A stretch of DNA of 64,000 nt from Planctomycetota bacterium (GCA_016745075.1 JADGDD010000001.1:497125-561124), one strand, 5' to 3'; counted from the stretch's first letter, positions 8,830 through 18,566 are shown. Notes: generated from the letters alone by a model not told the origin. Program-made: numbers and translations.

Positions 8830-11800
8830 ATGCGCATAGATGTCATCCGTATTCGTAATTTAGCAAGTTTGGCCGGGACTCAGCAAGAAATTTGTCTCAC
8901 TGGTGGTGGTATGTCTGATAATGGCCTTTTGGCTATTACTGGGCAAACAGGTTCAGGAAAAAGTACGGTACTTGATGCGGTGTCGCTTGCTTTATATGGA
9001 CAAACACCACGTTTACAGGGTTTATCTAAATTAAAAGACACAGAAGGGTTGGGCGAAAAAGACGTTGGCAACCTTTTAAATAGAGACGCGGTAGACGGTT
9101 TTGCCGAAGTTGATTTTACGAGTATCAACGGAGAACAATTGCGTGCTCGTTGGGAAATACGGCGTGCTCGTGAATTGGCTTCAGGCAAGGTACAGGCTGC
9201 ACAGATGAAGTTAACGCGATGTGCAGATGGCTCGCATGTAGCAAGTGGTAAAAATAATGTAGTTGCCGCAGTCACAGAACACATTGGTTTTGGTTTTAAG
9301 CAATTTATTGGCGTAGTCTTGTTGGCGCAACATAGTTTTTCGGCCTTCTTAAAAGGGAACCCAGAAGAACGTGCGGATTTATTGGAACAATTAGTTGATA
9401 ATATTCAACAGTATGCAGATATTGGTCAAGCAGCGGCAATTTGGCATCGAGAGCGTAAGCGGGCTCTTGAGTACAAGCAAGAAGGCATGGATTTACAAAA
9501 ACCATTGTCAACAGACGCGCGGACAGAGTTGGAAGAAGAATTGGCACAAGTCCGCACAGATCAAGAAAAACATAATCAACAGCATCAACAAACAGAATCT
9601 CTTATTCAGTGGTTCAAGGATGTAGAGCAAGCTACAGCATCTGTAGAGGCGGCAATCGTTAGTAAACATGCAGCAGAGCAGATTCAGGCTGATGCAGCAC
9701 CTGATTACAAACGTTTAGCGGAACATGATAAAGCGGGTCCATGTATTGCTGCATTAAAAGAAAAAAATATCCATAGTGTTGCCCAACTACACAGTGTAAA
9801 AAAATGTGAAGCCAGTAGAAACAATATTGAAGAATTAACAAAACAACAAGGACTTGCTGAAGACGAGGCACAAAATATTTGTGGGAGTGTTCGTGGGGTT
9901 GTACAGTCTCTTGCTCATAATTTAGAAACCTTACTTCCGTGGAAAGCTGCTGATCCAGTAAAAATACAGCAGATAGAGAACCTTGCTGAAAAAATACAAG
10001 AAACGGAACAGCTTGTTAGACAACAGGCGCAACAGGTCCTGACTTCTCAAGAAGCAGTTAATAAGAGTACGGTTGCCTTAGCAGAAGCAGATAAACACGT
10101 TAAAGAAAAAGAAACGATTACACTGGACCATAGAAAGCTGGTCTCAGATAAGGAAGCAAGCCGCACAAGTTGGACCCAAAAACATGGGAGCAGTGCACAA
10201 GTACAGACTCAGATAGAAACTTGTGCACAAGCGTTTGAGTTGCTGGATAGATATGCAGAGCAACAATCACAAAGAATTGTTGCTCAAAAAAATCTTATCA
10301 GTGCAGATAAAGCAAAAGAAGAAGCTGAGCAGGCTGTACAACTTGCTCAAAAACATATGATAGATTGTGAAACGGCAGATATACATGCAGCTAGGATGCT
10401 AGAAAAGGCAATGGCCCTAGCCGCGATAGCAGAGCATCGTCATGAATTACATGTTGGTGAAGCGTGTCCTTTGTGTGAACAAACCGTTACAACGCTTCCG
10501 CAAACAGATGCAGCAAATATTTTGCACGATTTGCGTAAGGACCGTACAGAGGTTGGAGAACGTTTGGTGCGTGCTCGTACACAGCACCAACAAACGGAAA
10601 AAGCTCGTGCAACAGCACAGCAGACTTCTGCGCTTCAGCAACAAACGTCCATAACCGTTGAAACGCAGATGCATGCTCTTTCGCGTGTATGGGAAAAACT
10701 CAGAGAACATTTGAGTATATTGCCTACTGAATTATTGGTAGGTGAAGAATTAATGAAAACTATTGAGGCGGCTCAAGAACAAGGACAAAAAGCACAAGCA
10801 CAGTTGAAGGATTTGGAGACTGAGCTGTTGAAAGCCCAAGAAGAATGGCGAGCTAGTGAAATCACACTACAGAAGTGTCTTGCCAATAGAGTGGTTGTTT
10901 CTGAACGCTTACAGTTAGAAGGGAAAAATGTAGATGCTGCTCAGCGTGATAAGGAAGCGGCTGAGATATTGGTGAAAGATCTTCGGGTACAGCATGTGCA
11001 GGCTGTAGAGCCTGTCCGAATGATGTTACCGGCATCAACTCGTGCATTACCAGAACAAGAATGCCTCCAATTGGCGTGTAAAAAACATGCAGAGTGGGAT
11101 CAAGCTAAAGTGCTTGCCGATCTCTATACGGCGCGATTCGATGAATTGGATGCCAGTTTGTCTGCAATATTACCTGCTGGTTTAGAGATAACACCACAGG
11201 TACGGAATGGGGTTTCGGAAGAAGACTGTGAAATATGCATGAAAAATGGTCGTCGGACTTATAAGGAATTAGAAAGACTTCGGATTAAAAAAGCTGAAGA
11301 AGAAACAGTGCTGGTTCATGAACAGCAAACGGCAAATAGCTTAGAGAAGTCTGTGCAGGTGGCAGAACAAACCTGTCAGCAAGAGTTCGCACGGGCTGGT
11401 TTTGCTGACGAAGAGGCATTAACTCAAGTTATGTTGTCAGAAAAAGAAGAAACCTTACTGCGAGAAAGACTTAAAACAATTGATCAAAATGTTCACACTA
11501 GTGCTGTACGGTTGCTTGAACAACAACAGGTGAGCAAACAGCTTTCCGAAACTCCACCGGCTCATTTACCTGCAAAAACAAATCGTGAAAAATTGACAAA
11601 GCTTCTTGAACAACAAGAGAAATCTTTGGCGAAATTACGTGATGTTGCCGCAGCATTGATGAATCGTCTACAAGAAGATGATCTTCGTGTAAAAAACCAG
11701 GCGTTGGCTTCAGAAGAACTCTTGGCATTACGAGCTGATTTAGAACGAGCAGAACGCTTGCATGTATTGATTGGAGTCAATGAAGGAAAGTCCTTTCGCC

Positions 11801-12495
11801 ATTTTGTTTGCGGTCTTGTTTTAGAAGAGTTGGTTGGTGCTGCAAATTATCAGTTACAGCTTTTTGCGCCACGTTATCAATTAGGCATTCGTGAATCGGT
11901 TGATTTGCATATAATTGATTTACATATGGCTGGTGCGGAACGCCCTGTAGCAACTTTGTCTGGCGGTGAGAGCTTTTTAGTTTCATTAGCATTGGCACTG
12001 GCGCTTGCTGACCTCAAGCGAGGTCGTTCAGCTATTGAAACAATTTTTATTGATGAAGGGTTTGGTAGTCTTGATAAAACGTCATTGGATGAGGCAATCG
12101 CAGCACTTGAGCGCATTCAAGCAGAACGCAACGCAACCATTGTCGTGGTTAGTCATGTGGGTGAACTGCATAAACGTTGGAACAATGGTATCCACGTCAA
12201 TAAGCTGAGTGGTGGCCACAGTTGGATAGTTACACCAAATGGACCAATTCAACCGCCGAAAGGGCACACACTGACGAAGGAAACACAAAATTTGCAATAC
12301 CGTGCGGCGATGCTTCAGGTACTCAAGGATGGTACGGAACGAACTGTTTCAGACATTATTTTACAGTCAGGTATTTCAGCGGAACATGAAGGTCGCTGTG
12401 CTGATATTCTTAAGGCTCTTGCTAAAAAGGATATATTATCTCAGGCAGGCAGAGGAAAGACAACGCGTTATCTATTGCCAGTTATGGCTGAATAA
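8830..12495 (+). CDS. sbcC: Exonuclease SbcCD subunit C (Rad50-type SMC ATPase) with extra C-terminal domain
   Basis: This Rad50-like ATPase is the DNA-bridging partner of SbcD. Walker A GQTGSGKST lies at residues 38-46. Long coiled-coil arms flank a zinc-hook CPLC at residues 546-549. The ABC signature LSGGESF and Walker B TIFIDEGFGSLD lie near residues 1040-1080, followed by the H-loop VVVSHVGELHKRW. The protein is 1221 residues, compared with about 1048 in E. coli. Roughly 100 residues follow the point where SbcC normally ends. They include a basic linker and a segment with a winged-helix-like pattern (VSDIILQSGI, CADILKALAKKDIL, then a Gly/Arg-rich hairpin). A strong GGGGGAA precedes the ATG. 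The ATPase identity is secure; the nature of the tail is inferred. Confidence 0.95.
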   Translation: MRIDVIRIRNLASLAGTQQEICLTGGGMSDNGLLAITGQTGSGKSTVLDAVSLALYGQTPRLQGLSKLKDTEGLGEKDVGNLLNRDAVDGFAEVDFTSINGEQLRARWEIRRARELASGKVQAAQMKLTRCADGSHVASGKNNVVAAVTEHIGFGFKQFIGVVLLAQHSFSAFLKGNPEERADLLEQLVDNIQQYADIGQAAAIWHRERKRALEYKQEGMDLQKPLSTDARTELEEELAQVRTDQEKHNQQHQQTESLIQWFKDVEQATASVEAAIVSKHAAEQIQADAAPDYKRLAEHDKAGPCIAALKEKNIHSVAQLHSVKKCEASRNNIEELTKQQGLAEDEAQNICGSVRGVVQSLAHNLETLLPWKAADPVKIQQIENLAEKIQETEQLVRQQAQQVLTSQEAVNKSTVALAEADKHVKEKETITLDHRKLVSDKEASRTSWTQKHGSSAQVQTQIETCAQAFELLDRYAEQQSQRIVAQKNLISADKAKEEAEQAVQLAQKHMIDCETADIHAARMLEKAMALAAIAEHRHELHVGEACPLCEQTVTTLPQTDAANILHDLRKDRTEVGERLVRARTQHQQTEKARATAQQTSALQQQTSITVETQMHALSRVWEKLREHLSILPTELLVGEELMKTIEAAQEQGQKAQAQLKDLETELLKAQEEWRASEITLQKCLANRVVVSERLQLEGKNVDAAQRDKEAAEILVKDLRVQHVQAVEPVRMMLPASTRALPEQECLQLACKKHAEWDQAKVLADLYTARFDELDASLSAILPAGLEITPQVRNGVSEEDCEICMKNGRRTYKELERLRIKKAEEETVLVHEQQTANSLEKSVQVAEQTCQQEFARAGFADEEALTQVMLSEKEETLLRERLKTIDQNVHTSAVRLLEQQQVSKQLSETPPAHLPAKTNREKLTKLLEQQEKSLAKLRDVAAALMNRLQEDDLRVKNQALASEELLALRADLERAERLHVLIGVNEGKSFRHFVCGLVLEELVGAANYQLQLFAPRYQLGIRESVDLHIIDLHMAGAERPVATLSGGESFLVSLALALALADLKRGRSAIETIFIDEGFGSLDKTSLDEAIAALERIQAERNATIVVVSHVGELHKRWNNGIHVNKLSGGHSWIVTPNGPIQPPKGHTLTKETQNLQYRAAMLQVLKDGTERTVSDIILQSGISAEHEGRCADILKALAKKDILSQAGRGKTTRYLLPVMAE

Positions 12496-12544
12496 GATTA
12501 ATTCATACTAAGAGTGAAGTTGTTGGTATTGAAGATCGGTAAAG

Positions 12545-13012
12545 TTATGCGGTAGTTAACAGCGCAACAACATCCTCTGCTGAATTTGATTGAATGAGGC
12601 TGGTAAAAACCCCTTCGTATTTTAAGGTAGCAGCAACGGAGGCCAGTATTTTTAAATAATGTTGGCGTTCTTGATTGGTTGCGGCAATCATGACAAAAAC
12701 ATGAACATCTTGACCGTCATTCGCAGCAAAGGGAATACCTTCTTCGGAAATACCAATGGTGAGCGTAAAGCCATTAATGCTTGGTAATTTTGTATGGGGA
12801 ACGGCAATGCCGTTGCCTATGCCAGTTGAGGAGACTTCTTCTCGTTCGAAGATGGCAGACTCAAATGCGATGGGATCTGTGACGGTATCGTACTCAGCCG
12901 TTTTATGGACCAGCACTTTGAGTGCATCGTCTTTATTCATTCCGTTCGGAAGAAAGACGATGCGTTCAGTAGTAATGTATTTCTGAAGATCAACAAGTGC
13001 ACCGGGAACCAT
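12545..13012 (-). CDS. PTS EIIA-type protein (PtsN-like), copy 1
   Basis: This 155-residue protein has the fructose/mannitol EIIA fold. The phosphorylatable histidine is in STGIGNGIAVPHTKL (His73). PtsN-type EIIA proteins act in the nitrogen PTS as regulatory phosphoacceptors controlling potassium, nitrogen or carbon functions rather than sugar uptake (established for E. coli). No EIIB or EIIC domain and no membrane segment is present. It is about 50 bp downstream of a second PtsN-like gene on the same strand; the two are clearly different in sequence and keep the same His position. It is convergent with sbcC. Identity as EIIA is firm; the partner proteins (PtsP, NPr) are not in the window. 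Confidence 0.9.
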   Translation of the reverse strand: MVPGALVDLQKYITTERIVFLPNGMNKDDALKVLVHKTAEYDTVTDPIAFESAIFEREEVSSTGIGNGIAVPHTKLPSINGFTLTIGISEEGIPFAANDGQDVHVFVMIAATNQERQHYLKILASVAATLKYEGVFTSLIQSNSAEDVVALLTTA

Positions 13013-13063
13013 TATAAAAGCCGCTCTCTTATTGTAGTATGATATTTTGTTTCTGCGGGGAGG

Positions 13064-13540
13064 TTACTTGTTTTCAAATTCTTTGAGTAGGGCAACGAGT
13101 GATTTTGGGTTATCACATTCTTTGAGAAAGTCAGAGAAGTTTTCTGAGCGAATCATCCCGGCAAAACTTTTCATCAATTCACGGTGATTATCAGTTTGTG
13201 TGGGAGGGGAAACGAGAAAGAATACGCAGTAGACGGGTTCATCATCTATGCTTGCAAAATCAATGCCTTCTGCGCAAGTACCGTATGCGCATATAATTTC
13301 ATCAGCAAGGTCAGTGCGGCAATGTGGGATAGCGATGCCATGACCAATGCCTGTCGATCCAAGTGTTTCTCGTTCAAGAGCCCCAGCAATAATGGCTTCA
13401 AGCTTGTCTTCTGAGATCTTACCTGCAGTGACAAGGGATTCTGCAAGTTGTTTTATAACCTCTGTTTTATCTGTTCCTTCAGTAATTGTTTGAAACGTTT
13501 TGCCGACAATGGCTTGTGACATTCGTGTTGTGTCGCTCAT
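13064..13540 (-). CDS. PTS EIIA-type protein (PtsN-like), copy 2
   Basis: This second EIIA-2 domain protein (158 residues from the ATG) has the active-site histidine in STGIGHGIAIPHCRT at His73. The frame continues upstream to a TTG at 13603, but the ATG at 13540 aligns with the family and with copy 1, and GGAG is found about eleven bases before it. Compared with copy 1 it carries a different C-terminal half (FFLVSPPTQTDNHRELMKSFAGMI), so this is an old duplication or two independent paralogs rather than a recent one. The two genes probably form an operon, copy 2 first. A regulatory PTS role is inferred from the lack of transporter domains. Confidence 0.9.
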   Translation of the reverse strand: MSDTTRMSQAIVGKTFQTITEGTDKTEVIKQLAESLVTAGKISEDKLEAIIAGALERETLGSTGIGHGIAIPHCRTDLADEIICAYGTCAEGIDFASIDDEPVYCVFFLVSPPTQTDNHRELMKSFAGMIRSENFSDFLKECDNPKSLVALLKEFENK

Positions 13541-13641
13541 ACTGGGTAGTGCTCCATGCTGGAAGTAGCTGCGGAGATTCTCTTCTATTCTCTTAAGAGT
13601 CAAGTGGAGTCATTTGTTGCAGACTGAAAAAATGTAACAGA

Positions 13642-14391
13642 ATGTTATTTATGCATGAACCATTGCTTTCTACTGCCAACGGGACGGTGAAGCGCCTTGT
13701 GCGCTTGCATAAAGCCTCGGGCCGCCGTGACCAACAGCGGTTTCTCTTAGAAGGTCTGCGTTCTATAGAAGCTTTTTTTCAGGCGGGATGGGTCCCCCAT
13801 GCTATTTATCTTCGTGAGGATTTATTAGTACCAGAAGGAGCGGTTTGGTCTGAGGCTCGCACAATGTCATCTGTGGTGGCAAATAGAATCAGTCAGGCAA
13901 GTTCCGCTTCTGGTTATGCTGCTGAATTTGCCATCCCAGAACAATCTTCAGTAGACTGGATGCAGGGAGGGCTGCTGTTAGATAGCATAGCCGATCCCGG
14001 CAATTGTGGTACGTTAGTGCGAAGTGCACTTGCCTTTAACCGTTTGCAGGTGGTTCTTGTTGGCGGGGTTGATGTATGGAATCATAAGGTGCTCCAGTCA
14101 TCTATGGGAGCGCTTGCTCGTGTACAGATTGCTCATATATCTACGGAGGAGCTTGCGAAGGTGACTGCTCATGCCCCATTGTGTGGCTTGTTTATTGATA
14201 ATGGGCAACAACCAGAAGACTTTATGAAAAAATCTCGTTGGGTTGTTGTTGGTAATGAAGCTAACGGTATTTGCTCAGAGGTAGAGATGCTCTGTACGGA
14301 ACGCTTAACTTTGCCTATGCATGCTGGTTGTGAGAGTCTTAATGCCGCAGTTGCAGGCTCTATTGCGCTCTACCATTTTTCGAACGTATAA
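13642..14391 (+). CDS. TrmH/SpoU family RNA 2'-O-methyltransferase
   Basis: This 249-residue protein has an N-terminal substrate-binding domain (RRDQQRFLLEGLRSIEAFFQ) and a C-terminal SPOUT knot. Motifs of the SPOUT core are LLLDSIADPGNCGTLVRSA (motif 1, with the Asn and Arg of the active site), WVVVGNEANGIC (motif 2) and LTLPMHAGCESLNAAVAGSI (motif 3, with the essential Ser-Leu-Asn-Ala-Ala). It would methylate a ribose 2'-OH in rRNA or tRNA using SAM; the sequence does not tell which nucleotide. It is divergent from the PtsN pair and convergent with the DHH gene, whose stop lies one base away. Confidence 0.93.
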   Translation: MLFMHEPLLSTANGTVKRLVRLHKASGRRDQQRFLLEGLRSIEAFFQAGWVPHAIYLREDLLVPEGAVWSEARTMSSVVANRISQASSASGYAAEFAIPEQSSVDWMQGGLLLDSIADPGNCGTLVRSALAFNRLQVVLVGGVDVWNHKVLQSSMGALARVQIAHISTEELAKVTAHAPLCGLFIDNGQQPEDFMKKSRWVVVGNEANGICSEVEMLCTERLTLPMHAGCESLNAAVAGSIALYHFSNV

Positions 14392-14392
14392 G

Positions 14393-15229
14393 TTAATATC
14401 CATCTAGGCAGTCGCTGCTGTCAAAAAATGGAGCATCGCTGCGATAGGCTGCTGCTGATGGATGGCCACCGCCATTACGTCCTTCTGCAATGCGCGCGCA
14501 ATGCACCGTTTCGGAGCGAAGGCTATGGACCCATTCTCCTTTTTTATTAAGAGAAAAACAAATAGCGAGGTCGTATCCCATGCCACCTTGGTCTTGCGGT
14601 AGATAAATACGTTCACCAATTTCTGAAATGTCGGCAGCCGTATTTACCACAAAGGCCCTCACTCCCATCAGTCCATAGGGGTTTTCTGTTGGTCGACCAT
14701 TGGCTAAGGATTGCCGCATACGTCGTTCTTGATCAGAAATTAAAATAGTGCCAGTAGTTGCCATGTCATCTAGATTGGCATCTAAAAGGGTCGAAAAATT
14801 ATCATCAGAAAAATGATAAAACAAGCCTGTGGTAATAGCTTTACTATGAGGCAATTTCCAGAGCCATAAGTCTCTATCACGAACGTATTGTAGAACGAGA
14901 GGAAGCTCTTCATCTGGAAAAAAATGCTTCCAAGCAAGGGAGGCACCGCATTCATTCTGATCAAAAATCCCCCACCCAAGTTCTTGTTGTACGGCTTGGG
15001 AAGTAACATGATGATCTATCCATGTCAGGGTTTGCGCTTCTCGCTTGAGTGCCTGCATTTCTTTAAGGGGAAAACCAAAGTCAACAAGGATAAGATCCTG
15101 GCCAATAACAGAAGGACGATCATGCCCATATTGTACGGCTTGTACTTGTGTTGTGGGGATGGCACGTTTGACTACCGCGGCAGAGGCGAGTCCATCAAGG
15201 CAGTTTTTGTGGTAGAAGCAAATAGTCAT
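14393..15229 (-). CDS. DHH/DHHA1 superfamily phosphoesterase
   Basis: This 278-residue protein has the N-terminal motif HKNCLDGLASAA (His7, Asp12), a DFGFP motif near residue 50, and the name-giving DHH at residues 72-74. The C-terminal DHHA1 motif GRNGGGHPSAAAYR binds the substrate base or phosphate. It is shorter than RecJ or GdpP and resembles the stand-alone oligonucleotide/phosphodiester hydrolase group such as NrnA-like proteins, though the DHHA1-like region is shorter. Substrates could be short RNA, pAp or small phosphoesters. It begins nine bases after the DUF1570-like peptidase gene, so the pair is probably cotranscribed. Catalytic class is firm, substrate unknown. Confidence 0.85.
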   Translation of the reverse strand: MTICFYHKNCLDGLASAAVVKRAIPTTQVQAVQYGHDRPSVIGQDLILVDFGFPLKEMQALKREAQTLTWIDHHVTSQAVQQELGWGIFDQNECGASLAWKHFFPDEELPLVLQYVRDRDLWLWKLPHSKAITTGLFYHFSDDNFSTLLDANLDDMATTGTILISDQERRMRQSLANGRPTENPYGLMGVRAFVVNTAADISEIGERIYLPQDQGGMGYDLAICFSLNKKGEWVHSLRSETVHCARIAEGRNGGGHPSAAAYRSDAPFFDSSDCLDGY

Positions 15230-15238
15230 AACGTCTAT

Positions 15239-17140
15239 CTATTGGGCAGCAATAACTTGGCGGATAATATCGTGCAAGTCTTCGGGGAATTGTTCAAGAT
15301 CTTTGTCCGTAAATGTTTTTGGGTTAATTTCAACCATTTCTCCCTTTTTGTTTGGGAATGTAATGGGGCTAGACCGAGGTTCTTCTGAACGTGTTAATCG
15401 TCGTTGTTCGCGCTGGTAGAATCGTGCCCCAAAACCATAGCGATCTTGGTTACTCGCTTGTTGTAAAAGAGTGCGTATCTTTTTTTTTGTTGGCGTAGAT
15501 AAAGCAAACTCATCAGGGGTACTAGAACTGCTTGTATTCTCTTCATGTTCTTGTTTTTCAATAGCATAGGCAAGGAGTGCTTCTAGGTACATGTTTTCAT
15601 GATTGCGGCCAAGGTCACTGGCTACAGCAAGATTATGTTCCGCTTCTTCTGGGTTAAAAATATTGTTGTCTTCAGAAGTGATATGCATGAGGGCGAGAGC
15701 TCTGTAGGCTTCTGATGAATAAAAATCAATGTCCAGAACATTTTCAATAACGGTTACAGCATCGTCATCACGACCAGCATAGATAAGTGCCTTTGCGTGG
15801 TTTACATGATTGACTACTCGGAATAATAAATTCTTACTGTTTTTTTTCAAGGCTCCGTGTTTGCTGGAACAAAACTTTTTATAATATTCTGCTGATTCTT
15901 GAGCGAGTTTTTTTTGTTCTTGTCTGTTTGCGCTCCATTGAGCTGCACGCAGTTTTACATAAGCATTTGCACGGATAACATTGTGATCTTTTGGGTTAAG
16001 ATCATTGGCGCGTTTGAGATATTCTTCCGCTTCAGTGAAACGGGACCAGCTTATGCTCGCTAATGCTGCATCTGCACATTCAACGGCATTGCTGGGTTCA
16101 ATATCAAGAATAAAACGTCGCCATTCGTCAAACATGAAGAGAGGGTCTAGCCCAGTGCTGTCTTTGAATATTTGTAAGTTGTCAGATTCTTGAATTTGAC
16201 GTTTTTTAAGAACACCATACATGTTAGAGAGACCATTCAGGTATTTACCATTATTGGCGAACACTAAGTAATAGACAAGTCCCCAGCCTTGAGGATAATA
16301 AGTTCCGCTATAACCAGCATGAGGCATCGTAATGAGACGTTGAAGATCAACTTCATTGCGATTAATCATGTCTTTCAAATTCCATAAACGACGAAAAGGA
16401 ATAGACTGAATGTCAACAGACTTTTCAAGTCGTTTAGCGTCTTCAAATAAGACAGCCATACCCTCGTTAGACCACGTTGGAATGATATTACTTACAAATG
16501 CTAAGTCATTAACGAGGTGGGTACATTCGTGAAACATAGTACTCAATGTTTGATCTACGCTGCCAGCATAAAAGGCTTTAATGCCCCTTTTGCTACCTTG
16601 GTACCAGTAGAATCCAAGTATGTTTGGGCTGCTTGCACCTGAATGTTCTATGAATTGACTTTGAGTTGCGTATAATTCTATTGGAAATTTTTGGTTGGTT
16701 CCTTTTATTTTTAACACCATCGATAAACGTTCAAAGCAGAGGTCCATGGCTTGAGCAACTTCTTTGCTAATTTGTGGTGAGGTGTTTGTTGTGATGTTGA
16801 AATATTTACTTCTCTGAACATAGGCATTGTTCCAGTTAGCAAATTTTTTAATGCTTGCACGAACTTTTTTGAGCTGTTTCTCTTTCTTCTTAATGCGTGA
16901 TTTTGCCATCCAAGAACCATGATATTTTGCATAACCTCGACTTGAATAGTATTCTTCTTCAGAAATCCATTTCTTTTTACGCTTATCGTATTTTTGTCCG
17001 CGATGATCTTCTCCGCTCGCCATAGAAGAGTTGCTCTGCTCTTGATCATTGGGCAATTCAACAGCAACAAGAGTTGATGTTATCGTTAGAAATATACCGC
17101 AGCACATAAGCAATAGATGTGCACATGGTCGAGTGGTCAT
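15239..17140 (-). CDS. Secreted DUF1570-like metallopeptidase with TPR repeats
   Basis: This 633-residue protein starts with a signal peptide (hydrophobic LLLMCCGIFLTITSTLVAV). After a basic, charged segment (about residues 45-100) comes a peptidase-like domain with the zinc motif HECTH near residue 202 and a downstream glutamate in WSNEGMAVLFED, the gluzincin pattern of DUF1570-like proteins. The following part (from about residue 350) contains TPR-like helices, including FTEAEEYLKRANDLNPKDHN and a second cluster near residues 450-530. The C-terminus is charged. DUF1570 proteins are common in Planctomycetes and related bacteria, and their substrates are unknown. The start has AGGA seven bases upstream. 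It is the first gene of a pair with the DHH phosphoesterase. Confidence 0.82.
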   Translation of the reverse strand: MTTRPCAHLLLMCCGIFLTITSTLVAVELPNDQEQSNSSMASGEDHRGQKYDKRKKKWISEEEYYSSRGYAKYHGSWMAKSRIKKKEKQLKKVRASIKKFANWNNAYVQRSKYFNITTNTSPQISKEVAQAMDLCFERLSMVLKIKGTNQKFPIELYATQSQFIEHSGASSPNILGFYWYQGSKRGIKAFYAGSVDQTLSTMFHECTHLVNDLAFVSNIIPTWSNEGMAVLFEDAKRLEKSVDIQSIPFRRLWNLKDMINRNEVDLQRLITMPHAGYSGTYYPQGWGLVYYLVFANNGKYLNGLSNMYGVLKKRQIQESDNLQIFKDSTGLDPLFMFDEWRRFILDIEPSNAVECADAALASISWSRFTEAEEYLKRANDLNPKDHNVIRANAYVKLRAAQWSANRQEQKKLAQESAEYYKKFCSSKHGALKKNSKNLLFRVVNHVNHAKALIYAGRDDDAVTVIENVLDIDFYSSEAYRALALMHITSEDNNIFNPEEAEHNLAVASDLGRNHENMYLEALLAYAIEKQEHEENTSSSSTPDEFALSTPTKKKIRTLLQQASNQDRYGFGARFYQREQRRLTRSEEPRSSPITFPNKKGEMVEINPKTFTDKDLEQFPEDLHDIIRQVIAAQ

Positions 17141-17346
17141 AGCAGTTCCTATGGAGGGGGTCTTGCTGACGAGATGTGCTCTGTCAAACGATGGGTAGAA
17201 GCCGCTCTACTTTATCCTAAGCTTTTGTTCTCGCAACTATTTATATCGTGCCTTTCAATCATCTCTGGTCATCTGTGGACAATGCTGCTTGATGCTGACT
17301 GTTCTTTCGCTAGCATCCTCGTTCGATAACAAAGAAAAGGAATATC
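17141..17346. promoter_or_regulatory. Divergent intergenic region between the DUF1570-like gene and rhaI
   Basis: About 206 bases separate the two divergent starts. It must hold promoters for both. I see no clear sigma-70 box pair and no strong inverted repeat. The rhamnose isomerase start is preceded by AAAAGGAAT, and the peptidase start by AGGA. Confidence 0.4.
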
Positions 17347-18546
17347 ATGGATAAAGCAGCACTCTTTGCGCGCCTTGACGCTCAAGAAATTGAAACGCCA
17401 TCATGGGGTTATGCCGATTCTGGCACTCGTTTTGGTAAGTTCTTCCAACCAAACTCTGCTCGTACTTTGAGCGAAAAACTGGCTGACGCTGGCCAAGTTC
17501 ACAAATACACTGGTATTTGCCCACTTGTCGCTCTCCATATCCCTTGGGATAAGCCAGAAGATGGAAACTGGGATACCATTAAAGATGAAGCTGCTGGCCA
17601 CGGCATTCGCATTGGTACTATTAACCCAAATGTATTCCAAGATCAATGTTATAAACATGGTAGTTTTAGTAACGTTGAAGAAAGTGTTCGTCGCAAAGCG
17701 GTTGACCATCATATTGAGTGCTGTGAGATTGCTGGTAAAACAGGTGCAAATGGTATTAGCTTATGGTATGGCGATGGCACAAACTATCCGGGCCAAGGTG
17801 ATTTCCGCGCTCGTCGCAAATATTTCCAAGACAGCCTCTGCGAAGTCTATGCAAGCTTACCTGCCGACCAGCGTATTATTCTCGAATACAAATTCTTCGA
17901 ACCAGCATTTTATCATACAGATGTTGCTGACTGGGGACAATCATTGTTGTTCTGCCAAAAAATGGGCGACCGCGCACAGGTTTTGGTCGACACTGGGCAC
18001 CATGCTGTTGGCACCAATATTGAGCATATTGTTGCAACACTTTTGCAAGAAGGTCGTTTAGGTGGTTTTCACTTTAATAACCGCAAATATGCTGATGATG
18101 ATTTAACTGTTGGTTCTATTAACCCATACGAAATATTCCTCATCTTTAATGAGCTTGTTGCAGCTGAATATGACGCGAACGATGCGATTGCACGTGAGTG
18201 TGCACAGAACGTTATGTATATGTTTGACCAAAGTCATAATCTCAAAGACAAGATTGAAGCAACTATTCAAAGCACTATTTTTGTTCAAGAAATGCTGGCT
18301 AAAGCACTCTTGGTTAATCGTGAGGCATTACAGGCGGCTCGTGCAAACAATGATATCATGCTTGCGGAAGAATGTCTGCGCGATGCTTATGGCACAGATG
18401 TTCGTGCACTACTTGCTGAATGGCGCGAAAATAAAGGCCTTGCAAGCAATCCATTGCTCGCGTTCCGTGAAAGTGGTTATACTGCTCAGGTAGCTGAAGA
18501 GCGTACCGCTAAACATGGTGCTGTTGCTGGTGGTGGATACCAATAA
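17347..18546 (+). CDS. rhaI: L-rhamnose isomerase (TIM-barrel sugar isomerase, RhaI type)
   Basis: The 399-residue protein belongs to the xylose-isomerase-like TIM-barrel group that includes the Pseudomonas-type L-rhamnose isomerase, not the E. coli RhaA family. Diagnostic stretches are PSWGYADSGTRFGKFFQP, GISLWYGDGTNYPGQGDFR, the metal-binding glutamate in IILEYKFFEPAFYHTD, VLVDTGHHAVGTNIEH and GGFHFNNRKYADDDL. It interconverts L-rhamnose and L-rhamnulose. No rhamnulose kinase, aldolase or transporter is adjacent, so it stands alone with its own terminator. Its codon choice looks slightly more biased than its neighbours', hinting at strong expression (visual impression only). Confidence 0.9.
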   Translation: MDKAALFARLDAQEIETPSWGYADSGTRFGKFFQPNSARTLSEKLADAGQVHKYTGICPLVALHIPWDKPEDGNWDTIKDEAAGHGIRIGTINPNVFQDQCYKHGSFSNVEESVRRKAVDHHIECCEIAGKTGANGISLWYGDGTNYPGQGDFRARRKYFQDSLCEVYASLPADQRIILEYKFFEPAFYHTDVADWGQSLLFCQKMGDRAQVLVDTGHHAVGTNIEHIVATLLQEGRLGGFHFNNRKYADDDLTVGSINPYEIFLIFNELVAAEYDANDAIARECAQNVMYMFDQSHNLKDKIEATIQSTIFVQEMLAKALLVNREALQAARANNDIMLAEECLRDAYGTDVRALLAEWRENKGLASNPLLAFRESGYTAQVAEERTAKHGAVAGGGYQ

Positions 18547-18566
18547 ACCCAACGATGTTATAACAT

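Noticed and set aside
15239..15388. Open frame on the + strand crossing the ends of the DHH and DUF1570-like genes
   Set aside because: It reads through two real genes in the opposite direction, with no ribosome site.
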